Shown here: in pieces, positions 21,462-31,911 of the stretch
Numbering within the stretch: the stretch's first letter is position 1
Layout: every line of letters starts with the position of its first letter
Assembly (NCBI GenBank): GCA_009746045.1
Contig: RPFO01000041.1
Span: forward strand, 7,910,613 to 7,974,612
Length of the DNA stretch: 64,000 nt
Direction: 5' to 3'
Origin: Mesostigma viride
Taxonomy: Eukaryota; Streptophyta; Mesostigmatophyceae; Mesostigmatales; Mesostigmataceae
Notes under the pieces: generated by a model
Told to the model about the DNA's origin: nothing
Databases searched by the model: none
Seen by the model: only the letters and a program-made list of their open reading frames with translations
Translations under genes and position numbers: made by a program

Positions 21462-21941
21462 CCTGTAGCGCTCCGTCCCGCGTCGCTCACGTCGAACTGG
21501 TCCCGCTGCAAATCCCTCGTCGCCAATTACACCGGCGAACGCACGTTGTGCGCCCGCACCCGCCGCTGCCTGCACGAACTCTCGTCGCACCGCACCAGCT
21601 GGCTCCGCAGCTTCTCCTCGCCTGGCCACCAACTCCGCACGCACTCGGTCAACTAAGGCTGTAATCACAGTCTGTATTCCGACCAGACCGTGCAGCTCTT
21701 GCTCAATGTCGTCGACGCTCCGGTGTGCCGGAACGACGATGGTCCGGACGTGCTGCAGAATGCGCTCCCAATCCTCGACCTGGTCGTCGACGAATTGCAC
21801 AAAGTTGCGATCAACAGGTGGCCGATCTGCAAGCAATAAAGATAAATCTCGAACCACACGACGCAATTCAGGCGAAATGGAACCACCAGCAGACTGCCGA
21901 GGAAACCGGAAATTCTGCTGCCGTTGTTCTTCCTGCACCAT
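21462..21941 (-). CDS. Element 2 ORF1, N-terminal part
   Basis: The ATG at 21941 starts MVQEEQRQQNFRF. The frame is helix-rich (VRDLSLLLADRP, FVQFVDDQVEDWERILQHV), Ala/Arg-rich later, and reaches the CCTGT target duplication in phase with 8403-7955. No known domain was found. The helical pattern resembles that of element 4 ORF1. Confidence 0.6.
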
Positions 21942-22035
21942 TCGACACCCGACGAGCTTCACCGCGTCGTCAACGCTGCACGCAGCAAACAGCAACGACC
22001 CTTCTGGCCGTTCCGTCGAGACTGCTTGTAATTTG

Positions 22036-22545
22036 AGTTAACGTTTTTAAACGCAATGTATAAGGATATGGTTGCAATGCAGCAATGTGTGAATGTGGTT
22101 GGAACGGAGCTTTGTTAAAATTGGATAATGTTACAGCGCTCACACACTTGAGGCTTATACACGAGTTTGCCAAGTCAAGGCAACACACGTGAGGCGGGCT
22201 CGCAAGAGATGCCCAATTGGCACTGGCCTATTCTTTATATACTTGTGCACTGTGCTCTGCTAGTCCTGAGCAGCCTCGTAGGCCTGCTCAGTATTAACAC
22301 CCCCGGTACAGTATTAACAACCTGTACAGCGTCCAGATCCTATACAGTAGGTCTGCCATACAGGCACAGTGACCACAGAGTACAGTCCACAGTGATCAGT
22401 ATTGCATCTGCACCTAGAAGTCCAGGACTAGGCCTGCGGTACCACCAGACCACAGGTTAAGGTTCCTATTTCCTGCGTACGACGTATTAATCCAATACCG
22501 TCGTAGGTTCAGCACCTAATATTTCCTGTCAGCCCAGGAATTACT
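22036..22545 (-). repeat. Probable 5' LTR of element 2
   Basis: It starts AGTTAACG just outside ORF1 of element 2, matching the AGTT start of the LTRs of elements 3 and 4. No second copy is in the window, so the outer limit is a guess placed before the CTGAG-rich repeats. Confidence 0.4.
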
Positions 22546-22568
22546 GTCGACCCCATACACTAGGAAGT

Positions 22569-22960
22569 CGGAAAAAATTCGTCCTGAGATTTCTTGAGAT
22601 TGTCCTGAGTTTTTTTTTGAGAAATCCTGAGAAATCCTGAGAAATCCTGAGATATCTTGAGATTGTCTTGAGATCGTCTTGAGATTTTTCTTAATTTTTC
22701 CTGAGATTGTCCTGATTTTTCCTGATTTTTTTCGTCTTCACAAAATCTGGTAAGTGCACACCTCGGGTCCTGAGATTTCTGGTGAAAAACTCAGGTCTTG
22801 AGATTTTGACTTTGTAGTGAAAATCTCAGGACAAAATCTCAGGACAATCTCAGGACAATCTCAGGACAAAAAAAGAGTAGAATCTCAAGAAAATCTCAGG
22901 ACAAAAAAACGAGTAGAATCTCAAGAAAATCAAGAACATGCACAGGCGAATTCTCCAGCC
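22569..22960. repeat. Degenerate CTGAGATT fold-back repeats
   Basis: About 22580-22735 has many CCTGAGATTT units. About 22790-22930 has the complement AAATCTCAGG many times, so the block is a loose inverted repeat. The same motif family recurs at 30.84-31.04 kb, where the large element inserted. The rest of 22546-23118 shows nothing else. Confidence 0.75.
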
Positions 22961-23118
22961 ATTCTGGGACAAAAAAATGGTGTTATCAGGGACCGTCAGA
23001 AATACGACAATGCAAGATGATTACAACAGGGGCATGACTCACAATCAGTGCATTTATTACATTGATAAATATTATTTAAAAAATCTTTTATTCATAGGCA
23101 GAAAATAAATCACAACAA

Positions 23119-25082
23119 AATCGGGGTTCTTTGAACGGAGTTTCTTCTATACGTGAATGCGGGAACAAGAGGCCGCTGGATGAGCGGCTTATAGGTCGCA
23201 GTGTTTACTCGTAGCTGTTTGGCTAGAGCTTTTGTGATTAGTAGATGCAATATAGTGCATGGTTGAAAAATGAATTAAATAAAATGTGCGTTCCGCGCTT
23301 GGGTTGATTATACCCGGGCGGAACGGGGCGTGAGGTGCAGTGCCCCTGAAAAGAACAACCTACGCATTATTTAATACTAGCCGTGCAGATTCGGGATATT
23401 CTACCCCCGGTCTGTACGGTTAGCGTCTTACTAGCATCCACTAAACATAAGGGTTTAATGACGTCAGTTAGCTAGGGATAAGGGAGGTTTTGCGACTAAA
23501 AGCCGCTCTGGCTGGTTTTGTCGGCCTCTTTCTTTGCTCGTTGTCGTTGCGGCGGCAGCCGCAGCTATGGGTGCTGCGGAGCAAAATCCCAAAAGCACTG
23601 GTTGCACTGGCCACTTGGCCAGTGGTGAGACTTCCAGTTGTTAACCGGCCAGGCGTAGTTCCTCGCCCGGTTAACTAAAAGAAAAGAAAAAGATTACCTC
23701 CGGTCCGCACCTTTTCCCCAGCTTGGGGTCTTTGGTGGGCCGGATGCCGTGACAGGTGCTCAACTGTCGCTTGGTCGGCCCAGTGCGCGAGCTGGTGCTC
23801 CGTACCTGGGGATGCTTGCACCCCGGGTTGGAGCCGGATGGCTGGCACTGGCGACCCGTGTCTCGGTCCGCGGCCTGCGGCTTTTTCTTCGGAAATTGCT
23901 GCTGGCCAGCAAACTTTGCAATTGCCTTCCGCCGAGGGGGGGGTGGTTGGGGCTGGGGACGGCGATGGGAAAAGCGTCTAAGCTAGAAATTTTTTCCCCA
24001 CACATAGAAACCTCGGGGGGAATGCGGTCTTGGCTGAACGGACTCTCGTTCAGCCAGGTGCCTGGGGCTGTGGCCTCGGGCATCCGGGCTGGCGGGGCCT
24101 GGGCTAGGTCCACGTTTTTTCTCGAAGCACCCCGGGTCTATGGGGAGACGGCCATAGCGGTACCGACTCGGGGCCCCGAGAGGGGTCATGATAGGCTGGC
24201 CGTGCGCAATCGCAGTGCAAATGCGCTGGGCCTTTTTGGGCCTGGCCATGCATCCACAGCCGCCGGGCACACGCCTCCCGATGTGGGGGGCTCCCGTTTT
24301 GCGGCAGGGCGGTCACTTGTGACAACGAGCAAGGTGGAGTGCGGCTTCAAGGGAAAGCCAGGGCGGGGGTGATTGGGCAACGTACTTCATGAAGGGCCTT
24401 GAACGGCGTGCCTCCGGGCATGTCAATTAGTGTCACATGTATGCTTCCACTTATTGTTTTAATGAAGATGCTGGTTTTTGTGGGAGCTACGTGGGACATG
24501 AATCGGGGTTCTTTGAACGGAGTTTCTTCTATACGTGAATGCGGGAACAAGAGGCCGCTGGATGAGCGGCTTATAGGTCGCAGTGTTTACTCGTAGCTGT
24601 TTGGCTAGAGCTTTTGTGATTAGTAGATGCAATATAGTGCATGGTTGAAAAATGAATTAAATAAAATGTGCGTTCCGCGCTTGGGTTGATTATACCCGGG
24701 CGGAACGGGGCGTGAGGTGCAGTGCCCCTGAAAAGAACAACCTACGCATTATTTAATACTAGCCGTGCAGATTCGGGATATTCTACCCCCGGTCTGTACG
24801 GTTAGCGTCTTACTAGCATCCACTAAACATAAGGGTTTAATGACGTCAGTTAGCTAGGGATAAGGGAGGTTTTGCGACTAAAAGCCGCTCTGGCTGGTTT
24901 TGTCGGCCTCTTTCTTTGCTCCCCACCCACCCACCCTTGTCTTGGTTGCCTCTAGGGCAACGTACTTCATGAAGGGCCTTGAACGGCGTGCCTCCGGGCA
25001 TGTCAATTAGTGTCACATGTATGCTTCCACTTATTGTTTTAATGAAGATGCTGGTTTTTGTGGGAGCTACGTGGGACATGAA
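23119..25082 (+). mobile_element. Element D1, split-direct-repeat element
   Basis: The layout is A1 (23119-23539), inner part, B1 (24376-24500), A2 (24501-24921), a short CCCACCCACCCACCC spacer, B2 (24955-25081). A1 and A2 look identical, as do B1 and B2. This A1-B1-A2-B2 pattern is that of PAT/Ngaro-like DIRS retrotransposons, which integrate by a tyrosine recombinase without target duplication, and of TOC1. No RT or recombinase is encoded, so the element is non-autonomous. The long inner frame at 23749-24372 shows no domain and does not recur in D2. Confidence 0.85.
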
Positions 25083-26166
25083 AGAGGATTGTTTCTTCAT
25101 CGTTTGGCAGATCTTGTAGATCATTTGGTTCTTCATATACTCTGCCAAACTGTGCTTCGTTGCACATTTACCTGCACGCATAAACCAGGAAGGGGGAAAA
25201 AAGGCATTAAACAGGAACATGATTAGAAACGCTGGGCTGCAGCATGTGCACATGTACACCTAACCAGACCAAAGGCATAGCAAACAACATCATGCTCGGC
25301 ATAAAAAAAGATACTTCTGACTGGTACAAAACATTGAAAAGATGACTTAAGTGAAAGCCTAGCACCGCCATTATTGAGATGTGCAAGACCAAGAAACCAC
25401 GACATTGCATATGACCGATGCATTGAAAAAGGGAAAACACGTTTATTAACTGTGAAGCTCCAGGGTAACTAGACTAAATTTCTTCAGGGCAAGGGACTAA
25501 TTGAATTCAGCAAGCAAGCGTACATGCGCGCAAGGACGAGAGTGGCTAAATAAGGAAGCAAGGGCCTAACAAAGGAAGCAAGGGACTTATTAGATTCAGC
25601 AAGCAAGCAATTGCAAGCATGCAAGGAAGAGGGGCTAACAAAGGAAGCGAGGGCCTAACAAAGGAATCAGGGGACTGATTCCATTCAGCAAGTGGTCAAG
25701 CATGCAGGGAAGGAACGGCCTAACCAAGTAGGCAAGGTCATATCAAAGGAAGCAAGGCATTAATTAAATTCAGCAAACATGCGAGGAAGAGTGGCTTACA
25801 AAGGAAGCATGGGACTAAGAAAGGAAGCAAGGGACTAATTACATTCAGGAAGCACGCATGCAAGGAAGCAAGGGAATAATGCAAGGAACTAATCAAATTC
25901 AGCAAGCGGCTAAACAACCAAGCAAGGGCCTAATCAAGGAAGAAAGCAACCACGCAAAGAAGCAAGCAAGCATGCAAAGACGGAAACAAGCATGCAAGGA
26001 AGCAAGGGGTTTATCGAACTCAGCAAGCAAGCATGCAAGGAAGCAAGGAGCAAGTGAGGGACCAAGGGACTAATCAACTTTATGACACTTACCACGCAGA
26101 AGGGACAACCTCATGACCGCGGAGAAGATAACATTCCGTCCCTCCTGTTGCGATTGCAAAGGGGAG
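25083..26166. repeat. Gene-free stretch with AAGGAAGCAAGGGACTAAT array
   Basis: From about 25480 to 26070 the sequence repeats units made of GGAAGCAAGGGACTAAT and ATTCAGCAAGCAAGC, with variable spacing of some 50-80 bp. The stretch before it (25083-25480) shows no gene. Confidence 0.65.
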
Positions 26167-28162
26167 AATCGGATTTCTTTGAAAAGAGTTTCTCGAAGTG
26201 AGGCGGGGAATAAGGCCGCTCACGGGAGCCGCCTGGATGGTCGGCTGAACCGGGCGGGTTTGGCAGATGTAACCGGATTTGGCTAATGGCTGGCGACCTG
26301 GAATTGTTAGTAGGGGCAGTGGCCCTATTGTGCTACAATCTCGAAACAATCTTATGCTTAAAGTTTGACAGGGCCGGGTTTGTTGAACCGGTTTGTTGAA
26401 TGATAATTAGAACCTTTCGGAAAGGGTATTTGATTGGTTGTTGTTTTTGTGGTACGGTAGGTGTCGCTACATTCTCAGGTTGGCGTGTTAAGTTAAGCTC
26501 GGTTGCTGATGTCAGCCCCGTGCTAGGGCAGTTTGACTACTTTGGCGGCGTAGTGACATTGTTGTGGTCTTTTTTCTTGTAAACGTTGGCTGAGCGCCGA
26601 CGGCTGAGGCTATGGCGGTACAAGAAGTGCCTCACCAGCCTTGCGCTCAGCATGGGTGCGGGGCTAAAATTTGTTAACCAAATTTCCGGCATCCATGATC
26701 CCTGGCTGCTTAAGGCGGTTGGGATTCATGGCTGCCACTGGCCCGGAATTAATGTCCGGGTGATCGGGGTTTAAATGCGAAGCGGGGGCTGATGCATTAT
26801 TTAATGGCTGGTTTGTTTGAAAGAAACGGCCAGCTGGCCGGGTTGGGCAAGGGCTAGCTTGCTTGATGGTTCCGTACCTGGGGATGCTTGCGCCTCGGGT
26901 TGGGCTGTCGGCAGGCTGGCCTGCCTTTGAGTTGTCTCGTACCTGGAAATGCTTGCATTCCGGGTTGGGCTTGGCTTGAGGGCCGCCGCGGCTCGGGGGG
27001 TAAAAAATTTAAGTCACCGTTGTGGGACACGGAGCCTCGGCGCAGGAGGCAAGGGCTGAAAGCCAACTTGATTTCGTAATCAGTGGTATTTCCACTTTTT
27101 TGTACGGAAGGAGTGTTTATGTGCTCGGCACTAGGTTGGTTGCTCTTCAAAAAAGTTGTAAACTGGGCGTCGGCTGGAATCAGCGGCGCCAGTCAGCAGC
27201 TTTTGCTTTGACTTTGTGTTCCGCGACAGCACCCCTTAGCGGACCAGAGAAGAGGTCGGCAACGAGGTCAGCGGGGCCCCCGAGTGGGGTCAAAAATGCG
27301 AGCTGTGTCGATTGACAGTGCATGAATTTTTGTGCATTCACAGTCGCTGGGAATTAAATCTGTTTTCTGGCAACGGAGAGCGCCCATCGCGACAGGACAG
27401 CTTTTGACGGGAAAGGAAATGGTGCTTCTTTAGCGGACCGGAGGGCCAGGAAGGGGAGGTTGGGTAATCGCGAGCCATGCCTAAGGAGTTCTTAATAGCG
27501 GTTCTGTAACCGCTACCTGTCTGTATGCATCTACTTATTGTTTTAACAAAGATGCTGGTGACTATGGTGAGCAAACGGGTGTATGAATCGGATTTCTTTG
27601 AAAAGAGTTTCTCGAAGTGAGGCGGGGAATAAGGCCGCTCACGGGAGCCGCCTGGATGGTCGGCTGAACCGGGCGGGTTTGGCAGATGTAACCGGATTTG
27701 GCTAATGGCTGGCGACCTGGAATTGTTAGTAGGGGCAGTGGCCCTATTGTGCTACAATCTCGAAACAATCTTATGCTTAAAGTTTGACAGGGCCGGGTTT
27801 GTTGAACCGGTTTGTTGAATGATAATTAGAACCTTTCGGAAAGGGTATTTGATTGGTTGTTGTTTTTGTGGTACGGTAGGTGTCGCTACATTCTCAGGTT
27901 GGCGTGTTAAGTTAAGCTCGGTTGCTGATGTCAGCCCCGTGCTAGGGCAGTTTGACTACTTTGGCGGCGTAGTGACATTGTTGTGGTCTTTTTTCTTGTC
28001 CCACCCACCCACCCTCTTTGGTGGCCTGGTCTGCGCGGGTAATCGCGAGCCATGCCTAAGGAGTTCTTAATAGCGGTTCTGTAACCGCTACCTGTCTGTA
28101 TGCATCTACTTATTGTTTTAACAAAGATGCTGGTGACTATGGTGAGCAAACGGGTGTATGAA
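26167..28162 (+). mobile_element. Element D2, split-direct-repeat element
   Basis: It has the same architecture as D1 with largely different sequence: A1 (26167-26580), B1 (27462-27585), A2 (27586-27999), a CCCACCCACCCACCC spacer, B2 (28037-28161). The copies of A and of B look identical. The B ends of D1 and D2 share TTATTGTTTTAA.AAGATGCTGG, and the spacers match, so the two are one family. No protein is encoded. Confidence 0.85.
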
Positions 28163-29922
28163 AGAATAGTAGTGATGTAAGGAATGAATTCCAGTGCAAA
28201 ATTAGGAAAATACCTTCAATAACAAAGCTAGTAAGTAGGCAAGGTAATCAAAAAGTAGGTAGCAAACTGATGACAACATGCACATACTCACGCATGGACC
28301 AACCAAGTTAGTATCTAATCTACTATGTGGCTTATGAGGAAGCACCATGAAACATTTGACCTTACTGGCTTCATCAGAACACGTCTAGATGCTTTTCCTT
28401 TGCAAACATAGTCGCAATTGACGCTTGGGGCTTGCATGGGATTCAGGTCTGCATGGACGTGCTTTGACAACAAACGGGCATGTACGCACAAAAATGCCCA
28501 AGGACGGTACTTCATGATGGTCATCTTCATGAAATTGACCACGCATGTAAGAGGACAAGAAATCAAGTATTCAGAGTTCATGCTATACTAAGAAACCAGC
28601 TTTTGCTCAGAATGCCGCTTTTGCGGTCTATGGGCCTTCCAATGCAACCTGCCAAGCAATTCTCATAAGTATCCTTGCTCAGCTACGCAGTTTCTCATTT
28701 TCCCGGCTCCATTCCTCTTCGATCACAGCCTGTCCATGACGGCCTTGTAGGTTTTGGATAGCTCCAGAATCTCGCTCTGTTTGTTCTCCGTTACTTATGT
28801 CACTCACATGTCGTCGCTACTAGAACCGCTTCTAGTGCGGTTCTCGCTGCCACCCCTGCTGCCACACCTGCAGCGCTTGTTATTCGGTGGTTGCATTCAT
28901 TGGTTACGTATGGAAATCGGTTGCCCCATCGCTCGAGCTAGCGTGTATGTGCCCTCACTGCCCGCTAGCCCCAGCACTGACTTGACTGCGAACAACGGCT
29001 AGGGCTACGTCAAACGCGTTTTTTTGAATTTGCGCAAAAAAAAAGATTGCGACTAGGTCACATCCGTAGCCAGCGGCAGGCGGAATGTCTCGAGTGATTC
29101 CAGCCAAGCGATCTTCCGTATTGTCATGACATCTTACCTTTCCACTGGTTACTACTCGTCTCAAAGCCTTTTAGAACGGTCGGAGCCGCAAACTGCCGAT
29201 AAATTTACAGGTACAGTAACTAGTATTCACCAATGAAAGCCACAGGCATTTAAAAAACCGCCGTCCTGCCAGACCCTAGAAAACGCTTGGTCCTGACTTT
29301 GCCGGACAACCATTGGAGCAGGTTATAAAGTGCGACAACGATTTCTGATTGTTGGCTGACAGACTGACAGCCGACAATTATTAACGCAAAGTCACTAAAG
29401 CAAATAGGCAGTGAGAACATTCTACAAAAGAGCTCTTAGTTCGGGCTTTATAGAAGTAGTACCTGCCTGTCAAAAATTTGAACAAGGATACGGTGCCGGC
29501 ATCCGTTTATTCCGAAGCCGGTACGGGCAAGGCTAGGGAACCGGCGTGGGAATAAACTGAACTGAACATAACTGAAATAAAGGCCGTTATGGTGCCGTGA
29601 AATAGCCGCATGACGACAGTGCCGTTCCAAACTTTCAACTTCGCGCCCTACCTCTCTTAACCGTTACCTGGTAGACCGTTGGTCCAACGAGCGAAAAATT
29701 TAGAAAGGTTGCGATTAGGCAACGCGACCTTGCACCTAGCCGCACCCATGAACGCCTTCAGCAGCCATGTTAGGCAACACAACCCTGCACCTAGCCGCAC
29801 CATTCCATAAACGCCTTCATCAGCCATGTTAGGCCGGAATAGACACGGCATTTCCACTTTGGGATTCGCACTAGTCAAGTCACTTGCTCAGATAGTATAT
29901 CACTAGCTCTGACCCGCCTTCA
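28163..29922. other. No gene seen, short tandem duplication
   Basis: About 1.76 kb has no convincing frame. At about 29715-29835 a unit of some 55-60 bp containing GCACCTAGCCGCACC and CAGCCATGTTAGGC is repeated twice. Confidence 0.5.
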
Positions 29923-30305
29923 AGCGGTTTGGTAGTGCAGCGGCTGTGTGTGGTTCTACCAAACGACTTTCAGAAGTATGTGCCTACTCCATGGCCCCAT
30001 CGGGGCAAGTAGCGGGGGCTCTTGCAGAATGTAAGTGATGCTGCGCATATACCGAACCCCGTCTTTGCCGCCATGAACCATGACTCCGGACGGAGCTGCG
30101 ATGACGTAAAGATGGTTGAAGGTCGCGGGTTGCTGTTCTGTAGTTGCCCCAATGCTGTTCTGTAGTGCTCCGATTGATGTGAGCTGATAGCGGCCTCTTC
30201 AATACCTTGAGTTTTGCACGTGCTCACGTGGGGCCATGGAGTAGGCACATATTTCTCAAAGTCGTTTGGTAGAACCACACACAGCCGCTGCACTACCAAA
30301 CCGCT
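29923..30305. mobile_element. Fold-back (MITE-like) element with about 75-bp inverted repeats
   Basis: About 29923-29997 and 30231-30305 are near-perfect inverted repeats. They start GCGGTTTGGTAGTGCAGCGG and hold CTACTCCATGGCCCC at their inner ends. The 230-bp middle is non-coding. I could not find a clear target duplication. Confidence 0.7.
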
Positions 30306-30719
30306 CGCGTGGCAAGAGCCGCACTGCTGGCAAGTCCATGGCAGCGGCTAGTGTCAGCGCATCGAGCCCTGATGACATAGCTAGTGTTTCGTCGTTCAGC
30401 AGCAACGGTGAGGCATGCATTCCCTCACAAAGGATAAGTGAGAGGCAGCGTGCTGTAGTAAATTATGCGGACAACTCTGACAGTGCTGCATACACTGATG
30501 AGGAGTGGCATTGATTATATTTCTGGCAATGATGCCTGTAATGTAACTTGTTGTGTGCTTGTCGCACTGCATTATCAAGGAGACAACCAGCGCAGGCCAG
30601 AAATCGGGAGAATCCGGACCATGCATTATATTTATTTATTTCCAATGAACATGTGTGTCAACTGCATCATTTCTGCATCCACATATATTGCATAAGTGTC
30701 CTGTCTTCATGCACTTGAG

Positions 30720-31044
30720 AGTTCTCAAGTGTCATGCTCAGTGTCCTGATTTTCCTGATTTTTTGTGCCATGCTAAGTGTCCTGATTTTCCTGATTTTTT
30801 GTGCCATGCTAAGTGTCCTGATTTTCCTGATTTTTTCTGATTCAGCGGGTTTTCTCAGGATCTCAGGATTTCTCAGGATTTTTTTAGGAATCTCAGTGTT
30901 TCTCAGTGTGTGGCGAGAAAAATCTCAGGCACTTCTCAAGATTCTCAGGAGGAAGTCCTGATATAATATCAGGAATCCTGAGAAAAATCTCAGGGTTTCT
31001 CAGGATTTCTCCTGATATCCTGAGAAAAAAATCAGGAAATCTCA
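30720..31044. repeat. Tandem CCTGATTTTCCTGATTTTTT units and CTCAGGA repeats
   Basis: Three copies of a roughly 36-bp unit (GTGCCATGCTAAGTGTCCTG and flanking T-rich sequence) lie at about 30735-30838. Degenerate TCTCAGGATT repeats follow to the edge of the large element. The same motif family is found at 22.57-22.96 kb. Confidence 0.75.
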
Positions 31045-31108
31045 GGGTGGTCCCACGCGGAATGGGGTAGGTTTTTGCAAGAAAAAAACGCTAATTTCAA
31101 TCGTCCGA
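31045..31108 (+). repeat. Left terminal inverted repeat of the giant element
   Basis: It begins GGGTGGTCCCACGCGGAATG. The second conserved block includes GCAAGAAAAAAACGCT and TTTCAATCGTCCGA. Just inside, GCGCCGAAATT and GCCGAAAATTT motifs repeat, possible transposase-binding sites. Confidence 0.85.
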
Positions 31109-31492
31109 AAACCGGACATTGCGCCGAAATTCTTGCCGAAAATTTGGCAGCCGAGCGAATTTTTCGCCCGACGGACTTTGCGCCGAAATTTTTTGTCTGC
31201 CGTGCTTCGAACTCAACCGACTCCTGCTGTTGCGTGCACTTTGTCCGATGCCGGCAGGCCACGCACGAATTTTGCGACCGAAATATGACGACTAGACAAG
31301 TTTATCGACGACCTACATCGATCTATTGCCACTTTTGAAGTCCTTGGCTTGCTAGCAGCTTTTGATTATCAATGCCGGGAACAAAATTGCCGAAATTTTT
31401 TATTGAATCAGTACATATATGTGCACATGTCCGTAATTTTATCATTCTCAATTTTGACATTGTCGGAGTATTTGACAACTTAAGCATTGCGC
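31109..31492. other. Subterminal non-coding stretch of the giant element
   Basis: No gene was seen. Short GCCGAAATT-like motifs occur several times near the end (about 31128, 31140, 31188 and 31391). Confidence 0.4.
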
Positions 31493-31909
31493 CTAGAAAA
31501 AGGTGCCCCATCCGTCGATGTCAAAATCGCCGAAGGAGTACACTCCCTGGTACTGGTCTCCCCTGTAGTTGGGAGGCTCGCCTGTATACATTTTGGTGTT
31601 CCACTTGGCCCCGCCGTTCTCCGCAGCAGCCAGGAACTCCTGCTGGGCCTCGGCCCTCAGGCGCATCATTGATACATTGGGAGAGCCCGGAATTTCCGTG
31701 CTCTCCACCACCACTCTCGCCTGATTGTCAGGCACGCATTGGTAAGCAGGGTTCAAATCTGAATCGGGTGGCACCAGATCGATCATGCCATTGCCGAACG
31801 CAATGACACCTGCACCCCACTGTGCAGAAGGTCCGAGCAACTCTACATCAATTCTGATGTTTGCAGCGTGCTCATTTTTGTCGACCATCACATAGTGTCC
31901 AAAAACCAA
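31493..31909 (-). CDS. Unknown 138-residue protein end, cut by element B
   Basis: The open minus-strand frame enters from the element B junction and ends at 31493. It contains VELLGPSAQWGAGVIAFGNG, MMRLRAEAQQEFLAAAENGG and ends DFDIDGWGTFF. No family was recognised. The composition looks like a real globular protein, and the frame has no start of its own next to the insertion. It may be the last exon of a cargo gene whose upstream part was separated by element B and by element 4. Confidence is low that it is still expressed. Confidence 0.45.
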   Translation of the reverse strand: MVFGHYVMVDKNEHAANIRIDVELLGPSAQWGAGVIAFGNGMIDLVPPDSDLNPAYQCVPDNQARVVVESTEIPGSPNVSMMRLRAEAQQEFLAAAENGGAKWNTKMYTGEPPNYRGDQYQGVYSFGDFDIDGWGTFF

Positions 31910-31911
31910 AT

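Noticed and set aside
23749-24372. 207-codon frame inside element D1
   Set aside because: It has no domain, is not present in D2 and is GC-rich by composition. TOC1-like elements are usually non-coding.
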